NCBI GenBank assembly: GCA_964630025.1
Contig: CAZVRG010000007.1
Span: 1 to 33,558, forward strand
DNA: 33,558 nucleotides
Direction: 5' to 3'
DNA from: VMFP01 sp964630025
GTDB taxonomy: Bacteria > Patescibacteriota > Andersenbacteria > UBA10190 > CAIZMI01
The notes beneath the pieces were generated by a model. It had not been told where the DNA came from. It did not search any database and worked only from the letters and a program-made list of their open reading frames with translations. The translations under genes were made by a program, and so were the position numbers. Positions 6,128 through 13,659 of the stretch are shown one piece after another. Position 1 is the stretch's first letter. The number at the start of each line of letters is the position of its first letter.

Positions 6128-7327
6128 TTAGGCGATGACCTTCGTTGCTACTCCGGCGCCAACCGTCTTTCCCCCCTCGCGAATGGCGAACCGCATACCG
6201 GCTTCCATCGCGACCGCCTTGCCGAGCTTCACGGTGATCTTCACCGTGTCGCCGGGCATGACCATTTCCGTCCCTTCCGGAAGAACCACTTCGCCCGTGA
6301 TGTCCGAGGTGCGAACGTAGAACTGCGGCTTGTATCCCTTGAAGAAGGGCGTGTGTCGTCCGCCTTCATCTTTGGTGAGCACGTACACTTCGGCTTCGAA
6401 GTCCGTGTGCGGCGTGATCGACCCTGGCTTTGCGAGCACCTGACCGCGCTCCACATCTTCTTTCTTTGTGCCGCGGATCAAGACACCCGCGTTGTCGCCG
6501 GCCATGCCCTCATCGAGCTGCTTGTTGAACATCTCGATACCGGTGATAACGGTCTTTTGCGTGGGACGCAGCCCAACGATTTCGACTTCGTCGTTCAACT
6601 TCACTTTGCCGCGCTCGATACGACCGGTCACGACCGTACCGCGACCCTCAATGCTGAAGATATCCTCCACGGGCATCAAGAACGGCTTGTCCACGTCGCG
6701 AACAGGTTCTGGGATCGATTCGTCAAGCGCCTGCACAAGATCAAGAATCGGTTTTGCGCCTGGGTCATCTGCAGACTTCGCTTCCATCGCCTTGAGTGCC
6801 GAACCGCGAATCACCTTTACCGTATCGCCCTCGTATTCGTACTTGCTCAAAATTTCCCGCACTTCGGCTTCGACCAGATCCACAAGCTCGGGGTCATCGA
6901 CAGCATCCACTTTGTTCAGGAAGACCACGATGGCCGGTACGCCCACTTGGCGCGCAAGCAGCACGTGCTCGCGGGTTTGCGGCATGGGACCATCCGTGGC
7001 AGACACGACAAGAATAGCGCCATCCATCTGTGCGGCACCGGTGATCATGTTCTTGATGTAGTCGCGGTGTCCGGGACAATCAATGTGCGCGTAGTGACGC
7101 TTGTCGGACTCGTACTCCACGTGCGCGACCGCAATGGTCACGATCTTTGAATCGTCACGAACCGTACCGCCCTTGGCGATGTCGGCGTACGCTTTTTCCT
7201 TCGCCTGCCCCTTGAGGGAAAGGACGTGCGTCAACGCTGCGGTGAGCGTCGTTTTTCCGTGGTCAACGTGACCAATCGTTCCAACGTTTACGTGCGGCTT
7301 TGATCGCGCAAACTTTTCGGCTGCCAT
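6128..7327 (-). CDS. tuf: Translation elongation factor Tu
   Basis: EF-Tu is the GTPase that delivers aminoacyl-tRNA to the ribosome. At 399 residues it is full length. The G motifs are visible: GHVDHGKTT (19-27), DCPGH (about 84-88), NKVD (about 139-142) and GSAL (about 178-181). Domains 2 and 3 follow with the GRGTVVTGRIERG and RTSDITG blocks. It is separated from fusA by about 820 bp containing an oppositely oriented gene and a structured RNA-like element. It therefore needs its own promoter, for which a candidate lies directly upstream. Confidence 0.98.
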   Translation of the reverse strand: MAAEKFARSKPHVNVGTIGHVDHGKTTLTAALTHVLSLKGQAKEKAYADIAKGGTVRDDSKIVTIAVAHVEYESDKRHYAHIDCPGHRDYIKNMITGAAQMDGAILVVSATDGPMPQTREHVLLARQVGVPAIVVFLNKVDAVDDPELVDLVEAEVREILSKYEYEGDTVKVIRGSALKAMEAKSADDPGAKPILDLVQALDESIPEPVRDVDKPFLMPVEDIFSIEGRGTVVTGRIERGKVKLNDEVEIVGLRPTQKTVITGIEMFNKQLDEGMAGDNAGVLIRGTKKEDVERGQVLAKPGSITPHTDFEAEVYVLTKDEGGRHTPFFKGYKPQFYVRTSDITGEVVLPEGTEMVMPGDTVKITVKLGKAVAMEAGMRFAIREGGKTVGAGVATKVIA

Positions 7328-7332
7328 GAGGA

Positions 7333-7361
7333 AATTACTGTGCTAAGAAATGAAGTGACAA
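7333..7361 (-). promoter_or_regulatory. Candidate tuf promoter
   Basis: On the minus strand TTGTCA (7356-7361), a 17-base spacer and GTAATT (7333-7338) end 5 nt before the tuf ATG. Transcription would start at or next to the start codon. The -10 match is weak, and no Shine-Dalgarno sequence precedes the ATG. Confidence 0.45.
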
Positions 7362-7374
7362 GAGCGATCCTAAC

Positions 7375-7608
7375 ATGGGGTGTAAATCCGTGCAAGTCCG
7401 GCTGCGACCTTAGAAACTGGCGCGCTGGGAACACGCATACGCCACCGGCAGAGCCGGATGATTACGCGTGTTCACCCTTCGGGCGTGGTGTTCGCGTACG
7501 CTCCTCACTCACCGTATGTCACATACGGCTCGCTCGGTGCTCGCTCCACACCTACGCATCGCGTCCAGTTTCTGCGGTCTCGCTGCATGCGAGCGGGGAT
7601 TTTCCCAT
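7375..7608 (+). ncRNA. Structured RNA-like element of unknown class between tuf and fusA
   Basis: The ends can pair: ATGGG (7375-7379) with CCCAT (7604-7608), and AAATCC (7384-7389) with GGATTT (7597-7602). A second long-range helix joins GACC (7406-7409) and AGAAACTGG (7412-7420) to CCAGTTTCT (7565-7573) and GGTC (7576-7579). Local hairpins fill the interior: 7445-7457, 7463-7498 (with a CCCTTCGGG-type cap), 7512-7528, and 7579-7593, which competes at one base with the GGTC pairing. This is a closed multibranched fold. I do not recognise the family. The short motifs TGCAAGTCC and TGCGACC and the TTCG-capped hairpin vaguely recall transposon-associated guide RNAs such as HEARO/omega RNA, but no IscB or TnpB gene is present. 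Strand is uncertain: it is assigned plus because a plus-strand gene follows. Confidence 0.5.
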
Positions 7609-7623
7609 CTCATTGCTTGGTTC

Positions 7624-7652
7624 TTGACGGGAAGAGAAAAGGTATGCATGCT
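7624..7652 (+). promoter_or_regulatory. Promoter of the 7700 gene
   Basis: TTGACG (7624-7629), a 17-base spacer and CATGCT (7647-7652) precede the gene and predict a leader of about 40 nt. Confidence 0.5.
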
Positions 7653-7699
7653 CTCATTCGTTCGTTGGACAATCCGATTCCCCAGCATCGGAGAAAGGA

Positions 7700-8107
7700 A
7701 TGCATCCCGTTGAACGATTGTCTGTTCTCTTGCTTCTTGGCGAGAAGGCCTACGAACACAGCACCGACAAAAGCATCCATGTGCTGGCACTCGCCAATGT
7801 TCTCAAGCGCCTCTTCACGCTCAAGACGCCCCCGCCGTTCTGTGCTGACCTTCCCCCAGACAGTCAGCAAATCCTTGAAATCCTTCGGGAGGACACGTTT
7901 CAGCGACAGACGAAACCGCTTGTCGAAATGCGAACGCAGGAAGGATATCGCATCCCGCGCGCATTTGCTCTCACGAAACACGGAAGGTCCTGTGCGGCGC
8001 ATCTCGCCGCCAGTATTCCTTCATCCGTTCAAGCGACCATCACGAACGCGTTTTCACAGGTGGAACGTTTGAATGGAAAGCCCGCGCAAAAGCCACAACG
8101 TCGTTAA
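7700..8107 (+). CDS. Hypothetical small helical protein between tuf and fusA
   Basis: The 135-residue product is not confidently recognised. The first ~45 residues are helical (VERLSVLLLLGEKAYEHS, HVLALANVLKRLF). Residues ~80-105 (TQEGYRIPRAFALTKHGRSCAAHLA) resemble the wing and following helix of MarR-type winged-helix regulators, which is only a weak resemblance. Support for a real gene includes GGAG six bases before the ATG, a promoter-like sequence at the right distance and a terminator just after the stop. It runs opposite to the str operon and interrupts the usual fusA-tuf linkage. Confidence 0.55.
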   Translation: MHPVERLSVLLLLGEKAYEHSTDKSIHVLALANVLKRLFTLKTPPPFCADLPPDSQQILEILREDTFQRQTKPLVEMRTQEGYRIPRAFALTKHGRSCAAHLAASIPSSVQATITNAFSQVERLNGKPAQKPQRR

Positions 8108-8117
8108 TCCGCTATAC

Positions 8118-8150
8118 GCACCGCCCGCACACGCCGGACGGTGCTGTTTT
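8118..8150 (+). terminator. Terminator of the 7700 gene
   Basis: GCACCG (8118-8123) pairs with CGGTGC (8139-8144) around a GC-rich inner part, followed by TGTTTT. It begins 10 nt after the stop and reaches the fusA stop codon, so the two genes converge tightly. Confidence 0.6.
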
Positions 8151-10275
8151 ATTGCTGGCCCATGCGTCTCTTCACGTCTCCCCCGCGGCTCTCGATGATC
8201 GTCTTTGTGATGTTTGGCGGCACGGGGTCGTATTGGGAGAACTCCATCGTAAAGGTGGCGCGCCCCTGTGTGAGTGAACGGATCGAGGTCGCATAGCCGA
8301 ACATCGCCGCAAGCGGCACAAGCGCATCCACGACCTTGAGATTTCCACGTTCTCCGAGGTTTTGAATCTGCCCGCGACGCGCGTTCAAGTCGCCAACGAC
8401 GTCACCCATGAATTCCTCCGGCATGATGACCTCGAGCTTCATGATCGGCTCAAGGATAATCGGCGATGCGGCGCGCACGCCGTCCTGAAACGCCTTGCTG
8501 CCCGCAATCTTGAACGCCGCTTCGGAGGAGTCGACGTCGTGGAAGGACCCGTCGTAGACGGCGATGCGAATGTCCACAACCGGATATCCTGCAAGCACGC
8601 CGCTGTCTACTGCCTCGCGTACGCCCTTCTCAATGGCGGGGATGAACTCTTTCGGAATGACGCCACCCTTCACTTCATCTTCGAACTCCACGCCCTTCCC
8701 TCGCTCGAGCGGCTCGAGGCGCAGCCAACAGTGTCCGTACTGTCCTCGCCCACCCGTCTGCCGGATGTATTTCCCTTCGGCTTCTGCGTGTGCAGTAATA
8801 GCCTCCTTGTACGCGACTTGCGGCGCGCCACGACTCACCTCGACGCCGAATTCCCGCTTCAAGCGGTCAACAAGCACTTCTAAGTGGAGCTCGCCCATGC
8901 CCGCGATAATGAGCTGCTCGGTTTCTGGATCGGTACGCACCTTGAAGGTGGGGTCTTCTCCCGCAAGCTTTTTCAAGCTGATACCGAGTTTCTCCTGGTC
9001 GGCTTTTGTCTTCGGCTCGATGGCAAGCGAGATCACCGGATCCGGGAAGGAGATCTTCTCGAGAAGAATGGGTTTTTCGATGTCGCAGAGCGTGTCTCCG
9101 GTGGTCGTGGCTTTTAAGCCCACAAGCGCGCCAATGCCGCCGGCAGTCAGCACGGGAACTTCTTCCCGCTTGTCCGCGTGGATACGCAGAATACGGCTGA
9201 TGCGCTCTTTTTCTCCCGTCGTGGCATTGAGCACATAACTTCCGCTCTCCAGCTTGCCGGAATAGATACGGAAATAGGTGAGCTGCCCGACAAACGGGTC
9301 GGCTTGAATTTTGAAGGCGATGGCGGCAAACGGCTCCGTAACGAGCGGCGGCCGCTCAAGCGCTTTTTCCGGATCCTTCAGGTCCGTACCGGTCACGGGC
9401 GGCACATCGATTGGTGACGGCAAGTAATCGACAACGGCGTCGAGCATGAGCTGCACGCCGACGTTTTGCAGCGCTGCGCCGCAGAGCACAGGGATGACCG
9501 TTCTGTTCAGCGTCGCGCGGCGAAGCGCGGAGCGAAGCTCGTCGACGGTGAATGATTGACCCTGGAGAAACTTTTCCGTGAGCGCGTCATCGCTCTCTGC
9601 GATTTTTTCCACGAGCTTGGCGCGCCACTCGCTGACCTGCGCTTTGAGTGCGTCAGGAACCGGGCCGCGAACAATGGTTTTTCCTTGCTCGCCTTCGAAA
9701 CGCACCGCTTCTTCCGCGAGAAGATCCACGACGCCTTCTAGATTGGATTCTGCGCCAATCGGCAAGATAACGGGCATCGCGTTGGGAGACAGACGCTTCA
9801 AAATCGAGTCGTACGCGGCAAAGAAGTCCGCGCCGATGCGGTCCATTTTGTTCACGAAGCAGACGCGCGCGACGCCGAACTTGTCTGCTTGCCGCCATAC
9901 CGTTTCACTTTGCGGCTCGACGCCGGCGACGCCGTCAAACACCACGACCGCGCCGTCGAGCACGCGCAAGCTCCGCTGCACTTCGACCGTGAAGTCGATG
10001 TGTCCCGGGGTATCGATCAGGTTGAGACGATGTTCCTTCCAAAAACAGGTCGTTGCCGCGGCGGTAATGGTAATGCCGCGCTCCCGCTCCTGCGGCATCC
10101 AGTCCATGACGGTTGTGCCTTCGTGCACTTCTCCGATTTTGTGTGTGAGACCCGTGTAAAACAGTACGCGTTCCGACACGGTAGTTTTTCCCGCGTCGAT
10201 GTGCGCAATAATGCCAAAGTTTCGGATCCGCTCAATCGGAATTTCCGCAGTGAAGAAGTCTTTGGAGTCAGCCAT
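8149..10275 (-). CDS. fusA: Translation elongation factor G
   Basis: EF-G is the GTPase that drives ribosomal translocation and, with RRF, recycling. The 708-residue product has AHIDAGKTT near residue 23, DTPGHIDFTVEV near 87 and NKMDRIGADF near 141. Domains II-V follow, with the domain IV block GGRGQYGHCWL and the C-terminal SLTQGRATFTMEFSQYDPVP. The ATG at 10275 was preferred to one nine codons upstream, because the upstream codons translate the spacer repeat. It lies downstream of rpsL-rpsG. Confidence 0.98.
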   Translation of the reverse strand: MADSKDFFTAEIPIERIRNFGIIAHIDAGKTTVSERVLFYTGLTHKIGEVHEGTTVMDWMPQERERGITITAAATTCFWKEHRLNLIDTPGHIDFTVEVQRSLRVLDGAVVVFDGVAGVEPQSETVWRQADKFGVARVCFVNKMDRIGADFFAAYDSILKRLSPNAMPVILPIGAESNLEGVVDLLAEEAVRFEGEQGKTIVRGPVPDALKAQVSEWRAKLVEKIAESDDALTEKFLQGQSFTVDELRSALRRATLNRTVIPVLCGAALQNVGVQLMLDAVVDYLPSPIDVPPVTGTDLKDPEKALERPPLVTEPFAAIAFKIQADPFVGQLTYFRIYSGKLESGSYVLNATTGEKERISRILRIHADKREEVPVLTAGGIGALVGLKATTTGDTLCDIEKPILLEKISFPDPVISLAIEPKTKADQEKLGISLKKLAGEDPTFKVRTDPETEQLIIAGMGELHLEVLVDRLKREFGVEVSRGAPQVAYKEAITAHAEAEGKYIRQTGGRGQYGHCWLRLEPLERGKGVEFEDEVKGGVIPKEFIPAIEKGVREAVDSGVLAGYPVVDIRIAVYDGSFHDVDSSEAAFKIAGSKAFQDGVRAASPIILEPIMKLEVIMPEEFMGDVVGDLNARRGQIQNLGERGNLKVVDALVPLAAMFGYATSIRSLTQGRATFTMEFSQYDPVPPNITKTIIESRGGDVKRRMGQQ

Positions 10276-10378
10276 AGCGTGTCGGGATTCGGCACTCGGC
10301 ACTCGGCACTCGAAGTTTTCTGGCGCACGAGGCGTCGTGACCGGTTGCCGAGTGCCGGTTGCCGAGTGCCGGAATCAT
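10276..10378. repeat. Inverted heptad repeat between rpsG and fusA (CGGCACT family)
   Basis: Three perfect tandem CGGCACT units (10290-10310) face four heptads GTTGCCG, AGTGCCG, GTTGCCG, AGTGCCG (10344-10371). The two arms are complementary. The period is 7 bp as in the other ribosomal spacers, but the sequence is GC-rich and unrelated. Confidence 0.88.
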
Positions 10379-10846
10379 CTAATAAGCGAAGTGAGAGAAT
10401 GCTCTGTTGGACTCCGCCATGCGCTGCACATCTTCCCGTTTCTTCATCGCCGCGCCTTCTTTCTTCGAAGCGGCAATAAACTCTTCCGCGAGCTTGGTCG
10501 CCATGGGTGCGCCCTTCCGGGCGCGTGCGGCTTCCAAAATCCAGCGCATCCCGAGCGCCTGACGTCGCTCGGGACGCACTTCGATGGCAATCTGATAGTT
10601 TGCGCCACCGATACGCCGCGGCTTCGTTTCCAGAACGGGAGAGACATTCTTCATCGCCAAATCGAAAATCTGCAGCGGATCCTGCTTCGTTTTCTCTGAC
10701 ACATGATCAAATGCGCCGTACAGAACGTGCTGCGCCGTCGTTTTCTTTCCGCGACGCATGAGTTGGTTGATAAATCTGGTAATGACAACACTCCCGAATT
10801 TCGGATCGGGAACAATCTCGCGCTTGTGCTTGATGCGCTTGCGCAT
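10379..10846 (-). CDS. rpsG: Small ribosomal subunit protein uS7
   Basis: uS7 nucleates 30S head assembly and contacts E-site tRNA. The 155 residues are full length. DPKFGSVVITRFINQLMRRGKKTTAQHVLYGAFD and the block VKPRRIGGANYQI-like VLETKPRRIGGANYQIAIEV are diagnostic. It starts 4 nt after rpsL and is followed by the CGGCACT repeat spacer before fusA. Confidence 0.97.
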   Translation of the reverse strand: MRKRIKHKREIVPDPKFGSVVITRFINQLMRRGKKTTAQHVLYGAFDHVSEKTKQDPLQIFDLAMKNVSPVLETKPRRIGGANYQIAIEVRPERRQALGMRWILEAARARKGAPMATKLAEEFIAASKKEGAAMKKREDVQRMAESNRAFSHFAY

Positions 10847-10850
10847 GGCT

Positions 10851-11279
10851 TTACGTTCCCGCCCCCGCCTGTTGCTTTACCCCATACACCGACCGGCTGC
10901 GCTTTCGCCCCTGTACACCCTGCGCATCCAAAATGCCGCGGACAATGCGATATCGCACGCCAGGAAGATCCTTCACGCGACCCCCGCGCACCAACACGAT
11001 GCTGTGCTCCTGCAGGTTGTGCCCTTCCCCAGGAATGTGGGCTGTCACTTCCATGCCGTTGCTCAACCGCACACGCGCAAACTTCCGCAGCGCCGAGTTC
11101 GGTTTCTTCGGCGTCATCGTGCCTACCTTAATGCAGACGCCCTGTTTGAACGGGCTGCCACCGCTCAAAAACACAGGCCGATTCTTCAATACATTGAACG
11201 CCCGCTGCAGAGCGGGAACTTTTGACTTGTGCCGGGCGCGTACCCGCGGTTTTCGGATGAGTTGACGAATCGTCGGCAT
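10851..11279 (-). CDS. rpsL: Small ribosomal subunit protein uS12
   Basis: uS12 lies at the decoding centre and controls accuracy. The 142 residues contain PTIRQLIRKPR, the signature KVGTMTPKKPNSALRKFARV (with the KPNS loop linked to streptomycin response) and PGEGHNLQEHS followed by VKDLPGVRYRIVRG, whose Asp is the methylthiolation site in other bacteria. It is the first gene of the str unit. The promoter's -10 box lies only 18 nt before the ATG and there is no Shine-Dalgarno sequence. Confidence 0.97.
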   Translation of the reverse strand: MPTIRQLIRKPRVRARHKSKVPALQRAFNVLKNRPVFLSGGSPFKQGVCIKVGTMTPKKPNSALRKFARVRLSNGMEVTAHIPGEGHNLQEHSIVLVRGGRVKDLPGVRYRIVRGILDAQGVQGRKRSRSVYGVKQQAGAGT

Positions 11280-11297
11280 ACCGTGTAACGAAAAGGC

Positions 11298-11326
11298 ATT
11301 CTAAAGCGTACGTGCTTCAAATGCAA
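11298..11326 (-). promoter_or_regulatory. Promoter of the str unit (rpsL-rpsG-fusA)
   Basis: On the minus strand TTGCAT (11321-11326), a 17-base spacer and TAGAAT (11298-11303) precede rpsL. The predicted leader is about 12 nt, without an evident ribosome-binding site. Confidence 0.7.
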
Positions 11327-11359
11327 GTCCGCCGCACTGAGAGACGACATGGCTCTAGG

Positions 11360-12976
11360 CTAAAACTGCGGTGGTATAAGTTTGATATGACCTTCCCCAA
11401 TTCCCACAACTGAACGATCTTTCTTACTCAATCTGTACATCCCGAGTGTAGCTTCCGCCCCACTCCTTTTACACATCTCCTCAATACCCATGATGCCCCA
11501 TCCGGGTTGAATTTCGGTCAACGCAAGGTACACGAAATCATTCCCATATGCGCTCCCGGCAGTTTCGACATATGGCGTAACACATCCGTTTTCAATATTC
11601 TCTCTTATGTTTCGGGGTAGCAGGGGGAAGTAGTTAATAGATTCGGTAGCCAATGGATACTCGAGATCTATCACCGCGAGACTGAAAGAGTTCTTTGCCT
11701 GACCAAAATCATTCAAGTGATACGCTTTGCTAACGCGAGGATTGACATCACACGCGGGAGATGGAAACCGACCGCGACGCACAGAGTTCGACAGCAGGCG
11801 ACGTTCGACAGGTACGTCGAACGTCGTTATTGAGCCATTTTTCGGATTCAATGCATACAATTTGTTATATCCTTCACCCAAATCAGCGTTTTTATCAGCA
11901 ACGACCTGCCCCAATAGAACTCGCTCACCACACAATTTGATTGCCTGGATCCGCTTAAAATTAGATCCGATTGGCATCTCAGCGGGTATCGGGAACGTCT
12001 CCATCTTTTTCTGGGGGAGAATCTGAAGTTTTACGAGACCAACAATCGTTGCTTTCTCGGTTGGACCAACGCTGCTTATATTAGGAAAACCGGCCTTGAG
12101 AAATAGACCGTTGCCCAACTTCGCAAACTTTATTGAATAATTATTAATAGGCGTATCGAACAGTGAAGAGGAACCGTCTTTGATATTCGCAATACCATTT
12201 GTGCGATCTCTGGCGAAATCTTTCAAAGGAAAAGTACGAAACGCTACAAAATCATCGTCGAGGACTCCCCCAAACAGATGGCCCGAGTATGTTTTTCGCA
12301 CCTGCGCCTTACCATTAGAAAAATCTATTACTTGAAACTTATCGGTGCCATTATTAGTAATTATCGATGTGGAATTCGGTGTCCAGTGTGGATTTGAGTT
12401 GTAGAGCTCAGAAAAAGGCAATTTTAATCCTGTTAAGACTTTGCGTAGCTTCCCACTGCCTAATTCGTATACCCACAAATCTACGCCACGGTCAGAACTA
12501 GGAAAACCATGCCCATCATAGCCGTAAAAAGCTATCCTCAAATTATCCGGGCTTAATACATGACGGGAGGCGACACTTGGTCCTGGAGACTTCCAGCCGG
12601 GGGAACTAGGAATAAGCTCCTTCACTTCACGAGTTCCCAAGTCAAACTGGAAAAGGCTACTGTTTTTCTCATATAGAACGGTGCGACCTGTTAAAAATTC
12701 CTGTTGATAATCTGTAGTTCCTGAAGGTCGGCATACAAGAGTCTCAGCTTCCTCCTGTGTTCCTTCCCATGAAGCGGGAACATCTTTTTGTAATCGGACA
12801 TTGCGCTCTTTGTGCGTGTTTAGCGTTGCTGATATAACGAGAACTCCTAGAACTAAAACAAATCCAATCCAAGCGACAAATGGAATTCTCACTAACTCTT
12901 TCTTAACACTACCGGGACTGCCGCCAGGTTGAGAGTTTGCTGGCGAAGCGCTCTGCTTTTTCGGGTCCTCCGGCAT
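11360..12976 (-). CDS. Membrane-anchored probable beta-propeller protein
   Basis: The 538-residue protein has a Pro/Ser/Gly-rich cytoplasmic N-terminus (1-30), one membrane helix (about 31-52, IPFVAWIGFVLVLGVLVISA) and a large extracellular domain. That domain has repeated WD40/TolB-like strand motifs, for example SLFQFDLGTREVKELIP, NLRIAFYGYDG, VDLWVYELGSGKLRKVL and NKLYALNPKNGSITTF. A propeller fold is inferred; function is unknown. The ATG at 12976 is favoured over a GTG at 13015, which would overlap a TATACT box. The gene is clearly more AT-rich than its ribosomal neighbours, which suggests separate ancestry. A palindromic operator copy lies about 100 bp upstream, so it may be controlled by the adjacent TrpR-like protein. 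Confidence 0.8.
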   Translation of the reverse strand: MPEDPKKQSASPANSQPGGSPGSVKKELVRIPFVAWIGFVLVLGVLVISATLNTHKERNVRLQKDVPASWEGTQEEAETLVCRPSGTTDYQQEFLTGRTVLYEKNSSLFQFDLGTREVKELIPSSPGWKSPGPSVASRHVLSPDNLRIAFYGYDGHGFPSSDRGVDLWVYELGSGKLRKVLTGLKLPFSELYNSNPHWTPNSTSIITNNGTDKFQVIDFSNGKAQVRKTYSGHLFGGVLDDDFVAFRTFPLKDFARDRTNGIANIKDGSSSLFDTPINNYSIKFAKLGNGLFLKAGFPNISSVGPTEKATIVGLVKLQILPQKKMETFPIPAEMPIGSNFKRIQAIKLCGERVLLGQVVADKNADLGEGYNKLYALNPKNGSITTFDVPVERRLLSNSVRRGRFPSPACDVNPRVSKAYHLNDFGQAKNSFSLAVIDLEYPLATESINYFPLLPRNIRENIENGCVTPYVETAGSAYGNDFVYLALTEIQPGWGIMGIEEMCKRSGAEATLGMYRLSKKDRSVVGIGEGHIKLIPPQF

Positions 12977-13075
12977 TTTTGTCTTGTCCGAATTGAAGTA
13001 TATCACAGTCTCCACAGATCATACGCAACACCGTATGCGCATCAGCATTGTTCTGGGGAGCTCCATCTGCTCGCG

Positions 13076-13099
13076 TCTGTTACAGTATACTGTAACAGA
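13076..13099. promoter_or_regulatory. Palindromic operator copy 1
   Basis: This is a perfect 24-bp palindrome with half-site TCTGTTACAGTA. Of its bases, 22 recur at the start of the TrpR-like gene. GCTCGCG and CGCGAGC flank it with a small asymmetry, so it could also fold into a hairpin at the end of the TrpR-like transcript. It lies between that gene and the propeller gene. Confidence 0.7.
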
Positions 13100-13148
13100 T
13101 CACGCGAGCATCGTGCTCGTTATGCGTTTCGTGTGAGAGCAACGCTCA

Positions 13149-13559
13149 CTAGCGTTGACGCGGATCATGACCAAATATCGAAGCGACAAGCCCGCGAACA
13201 TCTCCCGGGAACGAACGTGTTCCATCCGTAAACTGCCGCTCCTTCGGCGGCCTTCGGCGGTGACGAAGCGGATACAGCGTTCGGTAGGAAGCATTCTCAC
13301 GCCGAAGCCATCGGTCTACCGCGGTAATGGTGGTGAACGATGCGCCGGTGCGGTCTGCAATGCCACGGTAGCTGTATCCTTCCGTCAGCAACAGGGCAAT
13401 ACGGATACGCTGCGCAAGCATCCGCTGTTCGAGTTTTGTCATCAATCCTTCAAAGAACCGCCGAAGGCGTCGCTCGCGAACCGCATGCTCTACCGCGGAA
13501 ATAATACACACCAGCGCACGTCGCTCATCCATCGCCTTCCGCGAAAGTTTCCCGGGCAT
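13149..13559 (-). CDS. TrpR/YerC-like transcriptional repressor
   Basis: Residues ~41-86 (TKLEQRMLAQRIRIALLLTEGYSYRGIADRTGASFTTITAVDRWLR) match the Trp-repressor/YerC-YecD superfamily: a helical dimerisation part, then a helix-turn-helix GYSYRGIADRTGASFTTITAV. The 136-residue length is slightly above the usual ~100; the basic N-terminal 20 and C-terminal 45 residues are extra. No tryptophan genes are nearby, so the ligand is unknown. Its start codon abuts a perfect palindrome that contains the likely -10 box. Autorepression is therefore the simplest reading. The second palindrome copy past its 3' end makes the propeller gene a possible second target. Confidence 0.82.
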   Translation of the reverse strand: MPGKLSRKAMDERRALVCIISAVEHAVRERRLRRFFEGLMTKLEQRMLAQRIRIALLLTEGYSYRGIADRTGASFTTITAVDRWLRRENASYRTLYPLRHRRRPPKERQFTDGTRSFPGDVRGLVASIFGHDPRQR

Positions 13560-13595
13560 CTGTTACAGTATACTGTAACACTTTGCGGGTGTATA
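13559..13595 (-). promoter_or_regulatory. Operator copy 2 overlapping the TrpR-like gene promoter
   Basis: The palindrome with half-site TGTTACAGTA (13561-13580) abuts the start codon (13557-13559). It contains TATACT (13567-13572 on the minus strand), 7 nt before the ATG, with TATACA at 13590-13595 after a 17-base spacer. A bound repressor would cover the -10 box, the transcript start and the start codon together. Confidence 0.7.
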
Positions 13596-13659
13596 TTCTG
13601 CACGTACGGAACGTACAGGGGGCGCATTTCAGAGTAACGGAGCGCGTTCTCTTTCGGTT

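Noticed and set aside
7375..7608. Calling the element RNase P RNA, tmRNA, SRP RNA or a group II intron
   Set aside because: None of the hallmark sequences (RNase P P4 motifs, tRNA-like domain, GGAA SRP tetraloop with its asymmetric loop, intron domain V) could be found.
7340..8072. Other plus-strand reading frames across 7340-8072
   Set aside because: They overlap the structured RNA-like element or run in a different frame through the 7700 gene; no Shine-Dalgarno and no protein-like composition.
13016..13067. A 15-codon minus-strand leader peptide (MELPRTMLMRIRCCV) between operator copy 1 and the propeller gene
   Set aside because: No ribosome-binding site, no run of regulatory codons and no attenuator hairpins; likely chance.
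13061..13110. The two TGTTACAGTATACTGTAACA palindromes as ends of a mobile cassette carrying the TrpR-like gene
   Set aside because: No target-site duplication or transposase is seen, and the copy at the gene start overlaps a promoter exactly, which fits an operator better.
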